From Bradyrhizobium tropiciagri (GTDB lineage Bacteria > Pseudomonadota > Alphaproteobacteria > Rhizobiales > Xanthobacteraceae), in the NCBI RefSeq assembly GCF_018130545.1, contig NZ_JAFCKF010000005.1, positions 434,001 through 498,000 of the forward strand: a DNA stretch of 64,000 bases, read 5' to 3'. Within the stretch, counting starts at the first letter, position 1; every line of letters starts with the position of its first letter. The notes under the pieces are model-generated. The model was not told where the DNA came from and did no database searches. It was given only the letters and a program-made list of their open reading frames with translations. Below, piece after piece: positions 41,940 to 52,000 of this stretch. The position numbers and the translations under genes are program-made.

Positions 41940-42851
41940 ATGTCCAGTTCCGCAACACCACACGTCGCCGTCATCGGGCTGGGCTCGATGGGATACGGCA
42001 TGGCGACCTCGCTCAAGCGCGCCGGCTTCGTCGTGACCGGCTGCGACGTCTCGGCCGATGCCGTCGCGCGTTTCGTGGCTGATGGCGGCAAGGGCGCGAA
42101 AACGCCGGCTGAAGCGGCCAAGGATGCCGACATCGTCGTCAGCGTCGTGGTCAATGCGGCGCAGACCGAAGCCATCCTGTTCGGCAAGGACGGCGCCGCC
42201 GAGACGCTGGCCAAGGACGCGGTCTTTATTTCCTCGGCGACCATGGACCCCGATATCGCGCGGCGGCTCGCAAAGCAGCTCGAGGCGACCGGCCGGCACT
42301 ATCTCGATGCCCCGATCTCCGGCGGCGCGCAGCGCGCGGCACAGGGCGAGCTGACGATCCTGGCGTCTGGCAGCGCGGCGGCGTTCGCAAAGGCGCGCCC
42401 GGCGCTGGATGCGATGGCGGCAAAGCTCTACGAGCTCGGCGACGCCGCCGGGCAGGGCGCTGCGTTCAAGATGATCAACCAGCTGCTGGCCGGCGTGCAC
42501 ATCGCGGCCGCCTCGGAGGCGATCGCGTTTGCCGCCAAGCAGGGCCTCGACATCCGCAAGGTCTATGAGGTGATCACGGCCTCGGCCGGCAATTCCTGGA
42601 TGTTCGAGAACCGCATGCCGCATGTGCTCGACGGCGACTATGCGCCGCGCAGCGCGGTGGAGATATTCGTGAAAGACCTCGGCATCATCCAGGACATGGC
42701 GCGCAATGCGCGCTTCCCGGTGCCGGTCTCGGCCGCGGCGTTGCAGATGTTCCTGATGACCGCGGCGGCCGGCATGGGCCGCGACGACGACGCCTCGGTG
42801 GCGCGGATGTATGCCCAGGTCACCGGCACCAAGCTTCCCGGCGCCAAATAA
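41940..42851 (+). CDS. ltnD: L-threonate / tetronate 2-dehydrogenase LtnD (beta-hydroxyacid dehydrogenase family)
   Basis: This 303-residue enzyme of the 3-hydroxyisobutyrate dehydrogenase family has the NAD motif VAVIGLGSMGYGMATSL (about 9-25), the substrate motif DAPISGGAQRAAQG and catalytic Lys in GAAFKMINQLLAG. With OtnI, OtnK and OtnC next to it, it most likely oxidises L-threonate or D-erythronate at C2. The start is ATG 41940 behind GGGGATCG; earlier in-frame ATGs lack homology. It is followed by otnI after 12 bases. Confidence 0.88.
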   Translation: MSSSATPHVAVIGLGSMGYGMATSLKRAGFVVTGCDVSADAVARFVADGGKGAKTPAEAAKDADIVVSVVVNAAQTEAILFGKDGAAETLAKDAVFISSATMDPDIARRLAKQLEATGRHYLDAPISGGAQRAAQGELTILASGSAAAFAKARPALDAMAAKLYELGDAAGQGAAFKMINQLLAGVHIAAASEAIAFAAKQGLDIRKVYEVITASAGNSWMFENRMPHVLDGDYAPRSAVEIFVKDLGIIQDMARNARFPVPVSAAALQMFLMTAAAGMGRDDDASVARMYAQVTGTKLPGAK

Positions 42852-42863
42852 GAGGATCTTGCA

Positions 42864-43646
42864 ATGCCCCGCTTTGCCGCCAACCTCACCATGATGTTCA
42901 ACGAGGTGCCGTTCCTCGACCGCTTCGACGCGGCGGCGAAAGCGGGCTTCACCTCAGTGGAGTTCCTGTTTCCCTACGACCATCCGGCCGAGGAGATCGG
43001 CAAGCGCCTGAAGGCCAACGGACTAACGCAGGCGCTCTTCAACCTGCCGCCGGGTGACTGGAATGCCGGTGAGAAGGGCTTTGCCGCGCTGCCGGATCGC
43101 TTCGCCGACTTGCAGCAGAGCCTGAAGACCGCGCTGCCCTATGCGCAGGCGACCGGCGTCAAGCGGGTGCATCTGATGGCGGGGATCGCCGACCGCAGCG
43201 ATCCCAAAGCGGTCGCGGCATTTCGCAAATCGGTGGCGCGTGCCGCGGAGTTCTTCGCGCCGCACGGCCTCGACGTCGTGATCGAGCCGATCAATCCGCG
43301 CAACGTGCCCGGCTACTTCCTCAACGACTTCATCTTCGCGCGCGACCTGATCAACGAGCTCGGGATTGCGAACCTCAAGCTGCAGTTCGATATCTATCAC
43401 TGCCAGATCATCCATGGCGACGTCACGATGCGGTTGCGCGAGATGATGCCGATCATTGGCCACATCCAGATCGCCTCGATCCCCTCGCGCAACGAGCCGG
43501 ATGGCGAGGAGCTGAACTATCCGTTCCTGTTCGGCGAGCTCGACCGGCTCGGCTATGGCGGCTTCGTCGGCTGCGAATACAATCCGCGGGCCAGGACCAC
43601 TGATGGTCTCGCCTGGTTCAAGCCCTATGCCGGAGTGAAGCCGTGA
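42864..43646 (+). CDS. otnI: 2-oxo-tetronate isomerase OtnI (hydroxypyruvate isomerase family)
   Basis: This 260-residue TIM-barrel isomerase has FAANLTMMFNEVPFLDRF at the N-terminus, the catalytic Glu in VVIEPINPRNVPGYFL, the metal site QFDIYHCQIIHGD, and the final GCEYNPRA Glu. OtnI converts 2-oxo-tetronate to 3-oxo-tetronate between LtnD and OtnK. Its stop overlaps the GTG of otnK (GTGA), so the two are co-translated. Confidence 0.9.
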   Translation: MPRFAANLTMMFNEVPFLDRFDAAAKAGFTSVEFLFPYDHPAEEIGKRLKANGLTQALFNLPPGDWNAGEKGFAALPDRFADLQQSLKTALPYAQATGVKRVHLMAGIADRSDPKAVAAFRKSVARAAEFFAPHGLDVVIEPINPRNVPGYFLNDFIFARDLINELGIANLKLQFDIYHCQIIHGDVTMRLREMMPIIGHIQIASIPSRNEPDGEELNYPFLFGELDRLGYGGFVGCEYNPRARTTDGLAWFKPYAGVKP

Positions 43647-44932
43647 CCTCAGCCGGAAAACTCTCGCTTGGCTGCATCGCCGACGACTATACCGGCGCCT
43701 CCGACCTCGCCAACACGCTGACCCGCGCCGGCCTGCGCACGGTGCAGACCATCGGGGTGCCCGCAGACGATCTCGCGCTGCCCGAGGTCGATGCCGTCGT
43801 GGTGTCGCTGAAGAGCCGCTCGATCGAGGCCGGCCTGGCCGTGACGCGTTCGCGCGCGGCGGAAACCTGGCTGCGCGGCCGGGGCGCCTCTCACATCCTG
43901 TTCAAGATCTGCTCGACCTTCGATTCCACCGATGCCGGCAATATCGGTCCGGTGATGGACGCGCTGCGTGCCGATTCCAAGGACAGCATCGTGCTGGTGA
44001 CGCCGGCGTTCCCGGAAACCGGCCGCACCGTCTACCAGGGCAATCTGTTCGTTGGCTCCGTGCCGCTGAACGAGAGCCCGCTGAAGGACCACCCGCTCAA
44101 CCCGATGCACGATTCCAATCTGGTGCGCGTGCTGGCGCGCCAGAGCAAGACCAGGGTCGGCCTGGTCGATCTCGCGACGCTGAGCCGCGGTGCGGAGGCG
44201 GTGCGCGGTAAGCTGGCCGAGCTCGCGCAGGGCGGCATCGGCGCCGCGGTCGTCGACGCGGTGTTCGACCGTGACCTCGAGACCATCGGGCAGGTGGCGC
44301 TGGATCATCGTCTCTCGGTCGGTGCCTCCGGGATCGGGCTCGGATTGGCGCGGGCGCTGGTCGCTGCCGGCAAGGCCAGATCGAATGCAGCGGATGCGCA
44401 GCCCGCGGCGGCAATCGGCGGCCCGGCGGCCTGCCTCGCCGGCAGTTGCTCGCAGGCGACCCTGCGCCAGATCACCAACGCCGAGAAGGTGATGCCGGTC
44501 CTGCACCTCGATCCCGAGCGGGTGGTTGCCGGCAGGGATGAGGCGCAGCGCGCGCTCGCCTGGGCCAAAGATCGGCTTGGGTCAGGGCCGATCCTGATCG
44601 CGAGCAGCTCTAGCCCGGATGAGGTGGCAGCTCTGCAATCGCGTCATGGCCGCGATGCAGCCGGACATGCCATCGAGCAGGCGATGGCCGACATCGCGGA
44701 GGGGCTGGTGCAGTCGGGGGTGCACAGGCTGGTGGTCGCCGGTGGTGAAACTTCAGGCGCCGTGGTCGACCGCCTCGGTATCCCGGGATTTCTGGTCGGC
44801 GCGGAAATCGCCGCAGGCGTGCCGGTTCTGCGCGCAGTCGGCACCAAGACCGGCGCGATGGTGCTTGCCCTCAAATCAGGCAATTTCGGCGGGCCGGAGT
44901 TCTTCTCGGACGCGCTGGCATTGATGCCGTGA
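43643..44932 (+). CDS. otnK: 3-oxo-tetronate kinase OtnK (DUF1537 four-carbon acid sugar kinase)
   Basis: This 429-residue kinase has the N-terminal substrate domain LGCIADDYTGASDLAN (about 9-24), with FKICSTFDSTDAGNIG and PAFPETGRTVYQGNLF, and the C-terminal nucleotide domain (GGETSGAVVDRLG, and GTKTGAMVLALKSGNFGGPEFF). These are the DUF1537 hallmarks. It phosphorylates 3-oxo-tetronate at O4 for OtnC. The start is GTG 43643, overlapping otnI. A perfect 15-bp inverted repeat covers its stop codon. Confidence 0.92.
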   Translation: MTSAGKLSLGCIADDYTGASDLANTLTRAGLRTVQTIGVPADDLALPEVDAVVVSLKSRSIEAGLAVTRSRAAETWLRGRGASHILFKICSTFDSTDAGNIGPVMDALRADSKDSIVLVTPAFPETGRTVYQGNLFVGSVPLNESPLKDHPLNPMHDSNLVRVLARQSKTRVGLVDLATLSRGAEAVRGKLAELAQGGIGAAVVDAVFDRDLETIGQVALDHRLSVGASGIGLGLARALVAAGKARSNAADAQPAAAIGGPAACLAGSCSQATLRQITNAEKVMPVLHLDPERVVAGRDEAQRALAWAKDRLGSGPILIASSSSPDEVAALQSRHGRDAAGHAIEQAMADIAEGLVQSGVHRLVVAGGETSGAVVDRLGIPGFLVGAEIAAGVPVLRAVGTKTGAMVLALKSGNFGGPEFFSDALALMP

Positions 44933-44963
44933 CATGATGCGGCCATCGCGCATCATGTCACGG
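44927..44963 (+). terminator. Strong hairpin over the otnK stop
   Basis: A perfect 15-bp stem (CCGTGACATGATGCG with CGCATCATGTCACGG) and 7-base loop includes the otnK TGA at 44930-44932. No T-tract follows on either strand, so it may protect the transcript end or act as an atypical terminator. It separates the otn genes from the chemoreceptor promoter 15 bases on. Confidence 0.5.
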
Positions 44964-44977
44964 CGGTGACAGCGCGT

Positions 44978-45007
44978 CTCAGTAGTTCAACGGGGAAACA
45001 AATTAAC
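44978..45007 (+). promoter_or_regulatory. Shared chemoreceptor promoter element, copy 1
   Basis: CTCAGTAGTTCAACG (44978-44992) and ATTAAC (45002-45007) recur with identical spacing upstream of the second chemoreceptor (46871-46900). The distance to the start codon is also similar (about 100 bases in both). A TTAA-N6-TTAA pattern here recalls a CtrA-type site, but the spacing is one base short of the Caulobacter consensus. Confidence 0.5.
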
Positions 45008-45107
45008 CCTACTTAAGGAGGGGGGCTGGCTTTGATATGTGCGGCGCACCGCCGCGCCCCTAGCCATTCGATTGGGCTTCGCGAGCCCGATATCAAGAGA
45101 CCCCACG

Positions 45108-46799
45108 ATGTTCGCCAAATACTCGATCCGCGCCAAGATCATTGCCGTGGTTGCGTTCCTGCTTGTCGCGATGACCGGCATGGGCCTGCTGGCGGTCGTG
45201 AACTTGAGGTCGATCAATGCCAACACCGTCGACGTCACGACAAGCTGGCTGCCGAGCGTGCGGGCGCTGGGCGATTTGCGCGCCGGTGTCATCACCTACC
45301 GCAACGTGATCCGCGAGCACATGCTGTCCGAGACGCTGGAGGACAAGCTGGCGCAGGAAAAGACCCTCGCGACGGTGGTCGAAGCAAACCTCAAGGCGCG
45401 TGCGGTCTATGAGCCGCTGATCACCTCGCCTGAGGAGCGCGCGCTCTACAACCAGTGGGTCGACGCCTGGACCCGCTACAAGAAGGGCACCGAGGAGGTC
45501 ATGGCGCTGTCGCGCAAGGACGTCGGCAAGATGCCGCGCGAAGCGCATGAGCTGAACGCCAAGACGGTGAACAAGATCGGCCTCGAGTCCGATGAGATCC
45601 TGCGCAAGGACATCGACCTCAACAATGCCGGTGCCGACACGGCGGCGCAGGCTGCGTCGAACAGCTACGCATCGGCCGTCATGCTGCTCGCGATGATCCT
45701 TGGCGCCGCCATCATCGTCGGCGTCGGCGTCAGCTTCCTGATGATCCGTGACGTCTCCGCCGGCATCGCCTCGATCGTGAGCCCGATGCAGGCGCTGGGC
45801 CGCGGTGACCTCACCGCAAACGTGCCGCACCAGGGTGAGAAGACCGAGATCGGCGCGATGGCCGATACGCTGCAGGTGTTCAAGGAAGCTCTGGTTGCGA
45901 AGAAGGCGGCCGACGAGGCCGCCGCCGTCGACGCCGAAGCAAAGATCGAGCGCGGCCGCCGCGTCGACGCCATCACCCGCAATTTCGAGCAGATGATTGG
46001 CGAGATCGTGCAGACCGTGTCGTCGGCCTCGACCCAGCTCGAAGCCTCGGCCTCTACGCTGTCGTCGACCGCCCGGCGTTCGCAGGAACTGACCACCTCG
46101 GTTGCCGCGGCGTCCGAGGAAGCCTCGACCAACGTCCAGTCGGTCGCCTCGGCGACCGAAGAGCTGTCGTCGTCGGTGACCGAGATCAGCCGCCAGGTGC
46201 AGGAATCGGCGCGGATGGCCGGCGACGCCGTCGGCCAGGCGCGCACCACCAATGATCGCGTCAGCGAGCTGTCGAAGGCTGCCGCGCGCATCGGCGACGT
46301 GGTCGAGCTGATCAACACGATTGCCGGCCAGACCAATCTGCTGGCGCTGAACGCGACCATCGAGGCGGCGCGCGCCGGCGAGGCCGGCCGCGGCTTCGCG
46401 GTGGTGGCGTCCGAAGTGAAAGCGCTGGCCGAGCAGACCGCCAAGGCGACCGGCGAGATCGGCCAGCAGATCGCCGGCATCCAGACCGCGACCCAGGAGT
46501 CGGTCGGTGCCATCAAGGAGATCTCGTCGACCATCGAGAAGCTGTCGGAGATCTCGTCCACCATCGCTGCCGCAGTCGAAGAGCAGGGCGCGGCAACGCA
46601 GGAGATTTCCCGCAACGTGCAGCAGGCGGCGCAGGGCACCCAGCAGGTCTCGGCCAACATCACCGATGTGCAGCACGGCGCCAACGAAACCGGCTCGGCT
46701 TCCAGCCAGGTGCTGTCGGCGGCACAGTCGCTGTCGGGCGACAGCAACCGCCTCAAGCTCGAGGTCGGCAAGTTCCTCGAGGCCGTCCGCGCCGCCTGA
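45108..46799 (+). CDS. Methyl-accepting chemotaxis protein (4HB sensor)
   Basis: This 563-residue transmembrane chemoreceptor has a first membrane helix at about 10-31 and a four-helix-bundle periplasmic sensor (about 35-185). A second membrane helix follows near 190-212, then HAMP (about 213-265) and a cytoplasmic signalling domain whose tip is [20 protein letters not shown]. No CheR-docking pentapeptide is present at the C-terminus (FLEAVRAA). The start is ATG 45108 with AAGAGA upstream. It is monocistronic with a strong terminator at 46824. The signalling half is nearly the same as that of the receptor at 46997. Confidence 0.92.
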   Translation: MFAKYSIRAKIIAVVAFLLVAMTGMGLLAVVNLRSINANTVDVTTSWLPSVRALGDLRAGVITYRNVIREHMLSETLEDKLAQEKTLATVVEANLKARAVYEPLITSPEERALYNQWVDAWTRYKKGTEEVMALSRKDVGKMPREAHELNAKTVNKIGLESDEILRKDIDLNNAGADTAAQAASNSYASAVMLLAMILGAAIIVGVGVSFLMIRDVSAGIASIVSPMQALGRGDLTANVPHQGEKTEIGAMADTLQVFKEALVAKKAADEAAAVDAEAKIERGRRVDAITRNFEQMIGEIVQTVSSASTQLEASASTLSSTARRSQELTTSVAAASEEASTNVQSVASATEELSSSVTEISRQVQESARMAGDAVGQARTTNDRVSELSKAAARIGDVVELINTIAGQTNLLALNATIEAARAGEAGRGFAVVASEVKALAEQTAKATGEIGQQIAGIQTATQESVGAIKEISSTIEKLSEISSTIAAAVEEQGAATQEISRNVQQAAQGTQQVSANITDVQHGANETGSASSQVLSAAQSLSGDSNRLKLEVGKFLEAVRAA

Positions 46800-46823
46800 C
46801 ACAGTTGAAGCATCGATCCTCGG

Positions 46824-46853
46824 AAAATGCCCGGCCGATAGGCTGGGCATTTT
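46824..46853 (+). terminator. Intrinsic terminator after the first chemoreceptor
   Basis: AAAATGCCCGGCC and GGCTGGGCATTTT form a 13-bp stem (one G-U pair) around GATA, followed by TCTTT. It lies 25 bases after the receptor stop and has all parts of a Rho-independent terminator. Confidence 0.85.
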
Positions 46854-46870
46854 TCTTTGCACATGCTGAG

Positions 46871-46900
46871 CTCAGTAGTTCCACGCAACGCGCGATTAAC
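46871..46900 (+). promoter_or_regulatory. Shared chemoreceptor promoter element, copy 2
   Basis: CTCAGTAGTTCCACG (46871-46885) and ATTAAC (46895-46900) repeat the element at 44978 with one substitution and exactly the same internal spacing, 97 bases upstream of the second receptor start. The bases between the two blocks are not conserved, which suggests two protein contacts rather than a recent copy. Confidence 0.5.
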
Positions 46901-46996
46901 GATCCGTAGTTTCACGCGCGGTACTGTGCCGCATAGCGACGCGGCCTGACCGCACAGAATCGCGAACTCCATTCCAAATCCAAACGAGGCACCCGG

Positions 46997-48703
46997 ATGA
47001 TGTTCCTGGCGAGATTCCGCATTCTCACGAAGATACTGGCGATTGTGGGCGGTCTCTCGATCATCGCCGGGATGCTCGCCTATCTTGGAATCTCCTCGCT
47101 GAAGTCACTCAGCGACCGCGGCGTCGTTACGGCGCGGGCCGCGGAGCGCGCACTGCTGTCGTCGCAGGCCAACCAGAACGTGCTGGCGATCAATCGCGCC
47201 GAGTTCCGCAGCGCGCTCGATCCGCGCGACGAGAACCGGCTCTCGGCACGAGGCGTGATCGACGAACAGCTCAAATTGCTCGACCAGCGCCTTGGCGAGA
47301 TCAGCAAGACCCAGGATCCGCAGACCATCGCGCTGCTGTCCGGCGTACGCTCCGCGCAGTCCGCCTACCAGGCGCAGCTGAAGCAGACGCTTGATGCGGT
47401 CGACGGCGCGCGGGCGGCCGATCTGACCCAGTCCGCCGAGAAGCTGCGCGACGTCGCGATGAAAAGCCGTGCGGCCGCGGAAGAGCTTCAGGCCAAGGTT
47501 CGGGCGGTCGCGGACCGCCAGGATCAGCGGGTCAGGGACAATGTGAAGGCCAACGAGCAGGAATACGCCTCGACCTCGGAGCTGTTGATCCTGCTCGCCG
47601 CATCGGGCGTCCTGCTCGGTCTGCTGTTCGGCTTCGTGGTCGGACAATATGGTGTCGCAAAACCGATCCGCGCCGTGGTCGAGCTGCTGCAGCAGCTTGC
47701 CAATGGCCAGTATGACACCCCGGTGGGTGGCACCGATCGCCGCGATGAGGTCGGCGACGTCGCCAAGACCGCGCTGGTCTTCAAGGACAACGGCCTTGCC
47801 AAGGTCCGGATGGAGCACGAGCAGAAGGAAATGGAAGCGCGCGCCGCCGCGCAGCGCCGCACCGACATGCTCCAGCTGGCCGACGGCTTCGAGCGCGCGG
47901 TCGGCGAGATCGTCGAAACCGTCGCATCCGCCTCGAACGAGCTCGAAGCGTCCGCGACCACGCTGACCTCGACCGCCGAGCGCTCGCAAAGCCTTGCGAC
48001 CACCGTCGCCAGTGCCTCGGAGGAAGCGAGCACCAACGTCCAGTCGGTGGCGTCGGCAACCGAGGAGCTGTCGTCTTCGGTCAACGAGATCAGCCGCCAG
48101 GTGCAGGAGTCGGCGCGGATGGCGAGCGATGCGGTCGGTCAGGCCCGTGCGACCAACGACCGGGTCGGGGAGTTGTCGAAGGCGGCCGCCCGGATCGGCG
48201 ACGTGGTCGAGCTCATCAACACCATCGCCGGCCAGACCAACCTGCTGGCGCTGAACGCGACCATCGAGGCGGCGCGTGCCGGCGAGGCCGGACGGGGCTT
48301 CGCGGTGGTGGCATCCGAGGTCAAGGCGCTCGCGGAGCAGACCGCCAAGGCGACCGGCGAGATCGGCCAGCAGATCGCCGGCATCCAGGCCGCGACCGAG
48401 GATTCCGTGAACGCGATCCGCGCGATCGGCTCGACCATCGAGCGGCTGTCGGAAATCTCGTCCACCATCGCCGCCGCGGTCGAGGAGCAGGGCGCGGCGA
48501 CCCAGGAAATCTCCCGCAATGTGCAGCAGGCGGCACAGGGCACTCAGCAGGTTTCGGCCAACATCACCGACGTGCAGCACGGCGCCAACGAAACCGGCTC
48601 GGCCTCGAGCCAGGTGCTGTCGGCGGCACAGTCGCTGTCGGGGGACAGCAGCCGGCTCAAGCTCGAGGTCGGCAAGTTCCTCAACGCCGTCCGCGCCGCC
48701 TGA
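46997..48703 (+). CDS. Methyl-accepting chemotaxis protein (helical-bundle sensor)
   Basis: This 568-residue chemoreceptor has a first membrane helix at about 12-35 and a helical periplasmic sensor of about 155 residues that is unlike the one at 45108. The second membrane helix ([20 protein letters not shown], about 195-214) leads into a HAMP domain and a signalling domain. From the residues before the methylation helices onward the protein closely follows the other receptor. It too lacks a CheR-docking tail (ends FLNAVRAA). Start ATG 46997; the next codon is also ATG. Confidence 0.92.
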   Translation: MMFLARFRILTKILAIVGGLSIIAGMLAYLGISSLKSLSDRGVVTARAAERALLSSQANQNVLAINRAEFRSALDPRDENRLSARGVIDEQLKLLDQRLGEISKTQDPQTIALLSGVRSAQSAYQAQLKQTLDAVDGARAADLTQSAEKLRDVAMKSRAAAEELQAKVRAVADRQDQRVRDNVKANEQEYASTSELLILLAASGVLLGLLFGFVVGQYGVAKPIRAVVELLQQLANGQYDTPVGGTDRRDEVGDVAKTALVFKDNGLAKVRMEHEQKEMEARAAAQRRTDMLQLADGFERAVGEIVETVASASNELEASATTLTSTAERSQSLATTVASASEEASTNVQSVASATEELSSSVNEISRQVQESARMASDAVGQARATNDRVGELSKAAARIGDVVELINTIAGQTNLLALNATIEAARAGEAGRGFAVVASEVKALAEQTAKATGEIGQQIAGIQAATEDSVNAIRAIGSTIERLSEISSTIAAAVEEQGAATQEISRNVQQAAQGTQQVSANITDVQHGANETGSASSQVLSAAQSLSGDSSRLKLEVGKFLNAVRAA

Positions 48704-48756
48704 TCCGGCGCCAACCGGGCAGGGCGGCCGGGATCGTTCTCCTGGCAACCAGTCGC

Positions 48757-48786
48757 AGCGTGGTGGACCGGCCGGCTCACCACGCT
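48757..48786 (+). terminator. Intrinsic terminator after the second chemoreceptor
   Basis: AGCGTGGTG and CACCACGCT form a perfect 9-bp stem whose loop contains a further CCGGCCGG palindrome. TTGCATTTT follows. It lies 53 bases after the receptor stop. Confidence 0.7.
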
Positions 48787-49091
48787 TTGCATTTTCGCAG
48801 AGCTGCGATGCGCTAACCTACTGGCGGCCGCAACGGCGTGCTCGCCTTGCTCGCATTGGCAGCAGAGCCGTCTCTTTTTGCCGATGATCCGAGTGCCGAT
48901 TGACGGCAAGCTGCCCGGCACGGTCGATCGAAGCGTGCGGCGTCACTGCGCTATGCCAAGGAAGTGAAGGCCGCCGCGGCTCCACAGGTTGGCGTTTTGC
49001 CCGGCATCGGGTAAATCGGCCGCTATCGGAACGGCTTTTGCAATGTCGATTCCTCTGCCTGGGCGGGCTTCATTTCGGGAATGCTGCTTTT
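48787..49091. other. Noncoding gap before the RND gene
   Basis: I see no convincing gene in these 305 bases. A reading frame upstream of the RND start codon is open here but resembles no known N-terminus. TTGACG occurs at 48900 without a good -10 partner. The RND promoter is probably in this stretch. Confidence 0.5.
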
Positions 49092-52000
49092 ATGATCGCA
49101 CTGGTCCGTATCGCGCTGAGCCGGCCATATACTTTCGTCGTGCTCGCGATCCTGCTGTTGATTATCGGACCGCTGGCGGCGCTGCGCACGCCGACCGACA
49201 TCTTTCCCGAGATCCGCATCCCTGTGATCGGCGTGGCCTGGTCGTACACCGGTCTGCCTCCCGACCAGATGTCGGGGCGTATTACAACTCCGTTCGAACG
49301 TGTGCTGACCACGACGGTCAACGACATCGAGCACATCGTTGCGAACTCCTATAACGGCATCGGCATCGTCAAGATCTTCTTCCAGCCCAATGTCGACATC
49401 CGCACCGCCAATGCGCAGGTCACCGCGATCTCGCAAACCCTGCTCAAGCAGTTGCCGCCGGGCGCAACGCCGCCGCTGATCCTGAACTACAGCGCCTCGA
49501 CGGTTCCGATCATCCAGGTCGCGCTGTCGGGCGACGGCCTGACCGAGCAGAACCTTGCGGACATCGGCATCAACCAGCTGCGCACGCCGCTGGTCACGGT
49601 GCCCGGCGCCGCGATCCCTTATCCGTATGGCGGCAAGCAGCGCCAGATCCAGATCGACCTCAATTCGACCGCCCTGCAGGCCCGCGGCCTGTCGGGCCAG
49701 GACGTCGCCAACGCGCTTGCTGCGCAGAACCTGATCACGCCGGTCGGCACCCAGAAGATCGGCGGTTTCGAATACACCATCAACCTGAATAACTCGCCGC
49801 TCCGTATCGAGGAGCTCGGCGACCTGCCGATCAAGACCGTCAACGGCGCCATGGTCTATGTGCGCGACGTCGCCACCGTCCGCGACGGCAACCCGCCGCA
49901 GACCAACATCGTCCATGTCGACGGCAACCGCTCGGTGCTGATGATGGTGCTGAAGGCCGGCGCGGTTTCGACGCTGGATATCATCGCCGGCATCAAGCAG
50001 AAGGTGATCGACGTCAAGGACCAGCTACCGGACGCGCTCAAGATCGGCTTCGTCGGCGACCAGTCGGTGTTCGTCCGCGGCGCGATCACCGGCGTCGCCT
50101 TCGAAGGCGTGATCGCGGCGCTTCTGACCAGTGTCATGATTTTGCTGTTCCTCGGCAGCTGGCGCTCGACCGTCATCATCGCGGTGTCGATCCCGCTGTC
50201 GGTGCTCGGCGCGATCATCATGCTGTCCCTGATCGGCGAGACGCTCAACATCATGACGCTCGGCGGCCTTGCGCTCGCGGTCGGCATCCTCGTCGACGAC
50301 GCCACGGTGACGATCGAGAATATCAACTATCACCTGGAGCAGGGCAAACCGGTCGAGCAGTCGATCCTCGACGGCGCCAACCAGATCGTGACGCCGGCCT
50401 TCGTCTCGCTGCTCTGTATCTGCATCGTGTTCGTGCCGATGTTCTTCCTGACCGGCGTGGCGCGCTTCCTGTTCGTGCCGATGGCCGAAGCGGTCATGTT
50501 CGCGATGATCTGGTCGTTCCTCCTGTCGCGCACCCTGGTGCCGACGATGGCGAACTATCTGTTGCAGGCGCATGTGCATCACGAGGGCGCGCCGCCGAAG
50601 TCGCGCAATCCTTTTGTCTGGTTCCAGCGCGGCTTCGAGGCGCGGTTCGAGCGGATCCGCGGCGGCTATCATGGTCTGCTTGCGATGGCGCTCGGCCACC
50701 GCAAGGTGTTCGTCGGCGGCTTCCTTGCGGTCGTGGTGGCATCGTTCCTGCTGGTGCCGTTCCTCGGGCGCAACTTCTTCCCGGCGGTCGATGCCGGCAA
50801 CATCCTGATGCATGTCCGCACCCAGGTCGGCACCCGCGTCGAGGAAACCGCCAACCAGATGGCGGATGTCCAGAAGGCGATCCGCAAGCTGATCCCGGGC
50901 GAGATCGAGACCATGACCGACAACATCGGCATGCCGATCTCCAGCATCAACCTGACCTACAACAACACCGGCGTGATCGGTCCGCAGGATGCCGACATCC
51001 AGATCAAGCTGAAGGAAGGTCACAAGCCGACCGAGCAGCATGTGCGCGCACTGCGTGAGCAGTTGCCGCGGCTGTTCCCGGGCACCAGCTTCTCCTTCCT
51101 GCCGGCCGACATCGTCAGCCAGATCCTGAACTTCGGCGCGCCGGCGCCGATCGATCTGCAAATCCGCGGCGCCAATATCGAGGCCAACTTCGCCTACGCC
51201 AACAGGCTGCTGGCGAAGATCAAACGCATCCCCGGTATCGCCGATGCACGGATCCAGCAGTCGCCGAACAACCCGACCTTCAACATCGATGTCGACCGCA
51301 CTCGCGCGCAATATGTCGGCCTGACCGAACGCGACGTCACCAACTCGCTGGTCGTCAACCTCGCCGGCTCCTCGCAGGTCGCGCCGACCTATTATCTCAA
51401 TCCCGATAACGGCGTGTCCTATTCGATCGTGATGCAGACGCCGCAATACCAGATCGACTCGCTGAGTGCGCTGCAGACGCTGCCGATCACCGCGACCGGC
51501 AACACCCAGGCGCCGATCCTCGGCGGCATCGCTGACATCAAGCGCGCGACCTCGAGCGCGGTGGTGTCGCAATACGACATCCAGTCGCTGGTGCAGATCT
51601 ACGCCACCACGCAGGGCCGCGATCTCGGCGGCGTCGCGACCGACGTGCGCCAGCTGATCGCCGACACCGCCAAGGAAGTGCCGAAGGGCTCCTCGGTGGT
51701 GCTGCTCGGCCAGGTGCAGACCATGAACTCGGCCTTCACCGGCCTGCTGTTCGGCCTGCTCGGTGCTGTCGTGCTGATCTACTTCCTGATCGTCGTGAAC
51801 TTCCAGTCCTGGTCGGACCCGTTCGTGATCATCACGGCGCTGCCCGCAGCGCTGGCCGGCATCGTCTGGATGCTGTTCACCACCCAGACCACGCTGTCGG
51901 TTCCGGCGCTGACCGGCGCCATCATGTGCATGGGCGTCGCCACCGCCAACAGCGTGCTGGTGATCAGTTTCGCCCGCGAGCGCTATGAGGAGCTCGGCGA

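Noticed and set aside
45093-48748. Long minus-strand frames opposite the two chemoreceptors
   Set aside because: They reproduce each other only because the receptor signalling halves are duplicated; no independent signature is seen.
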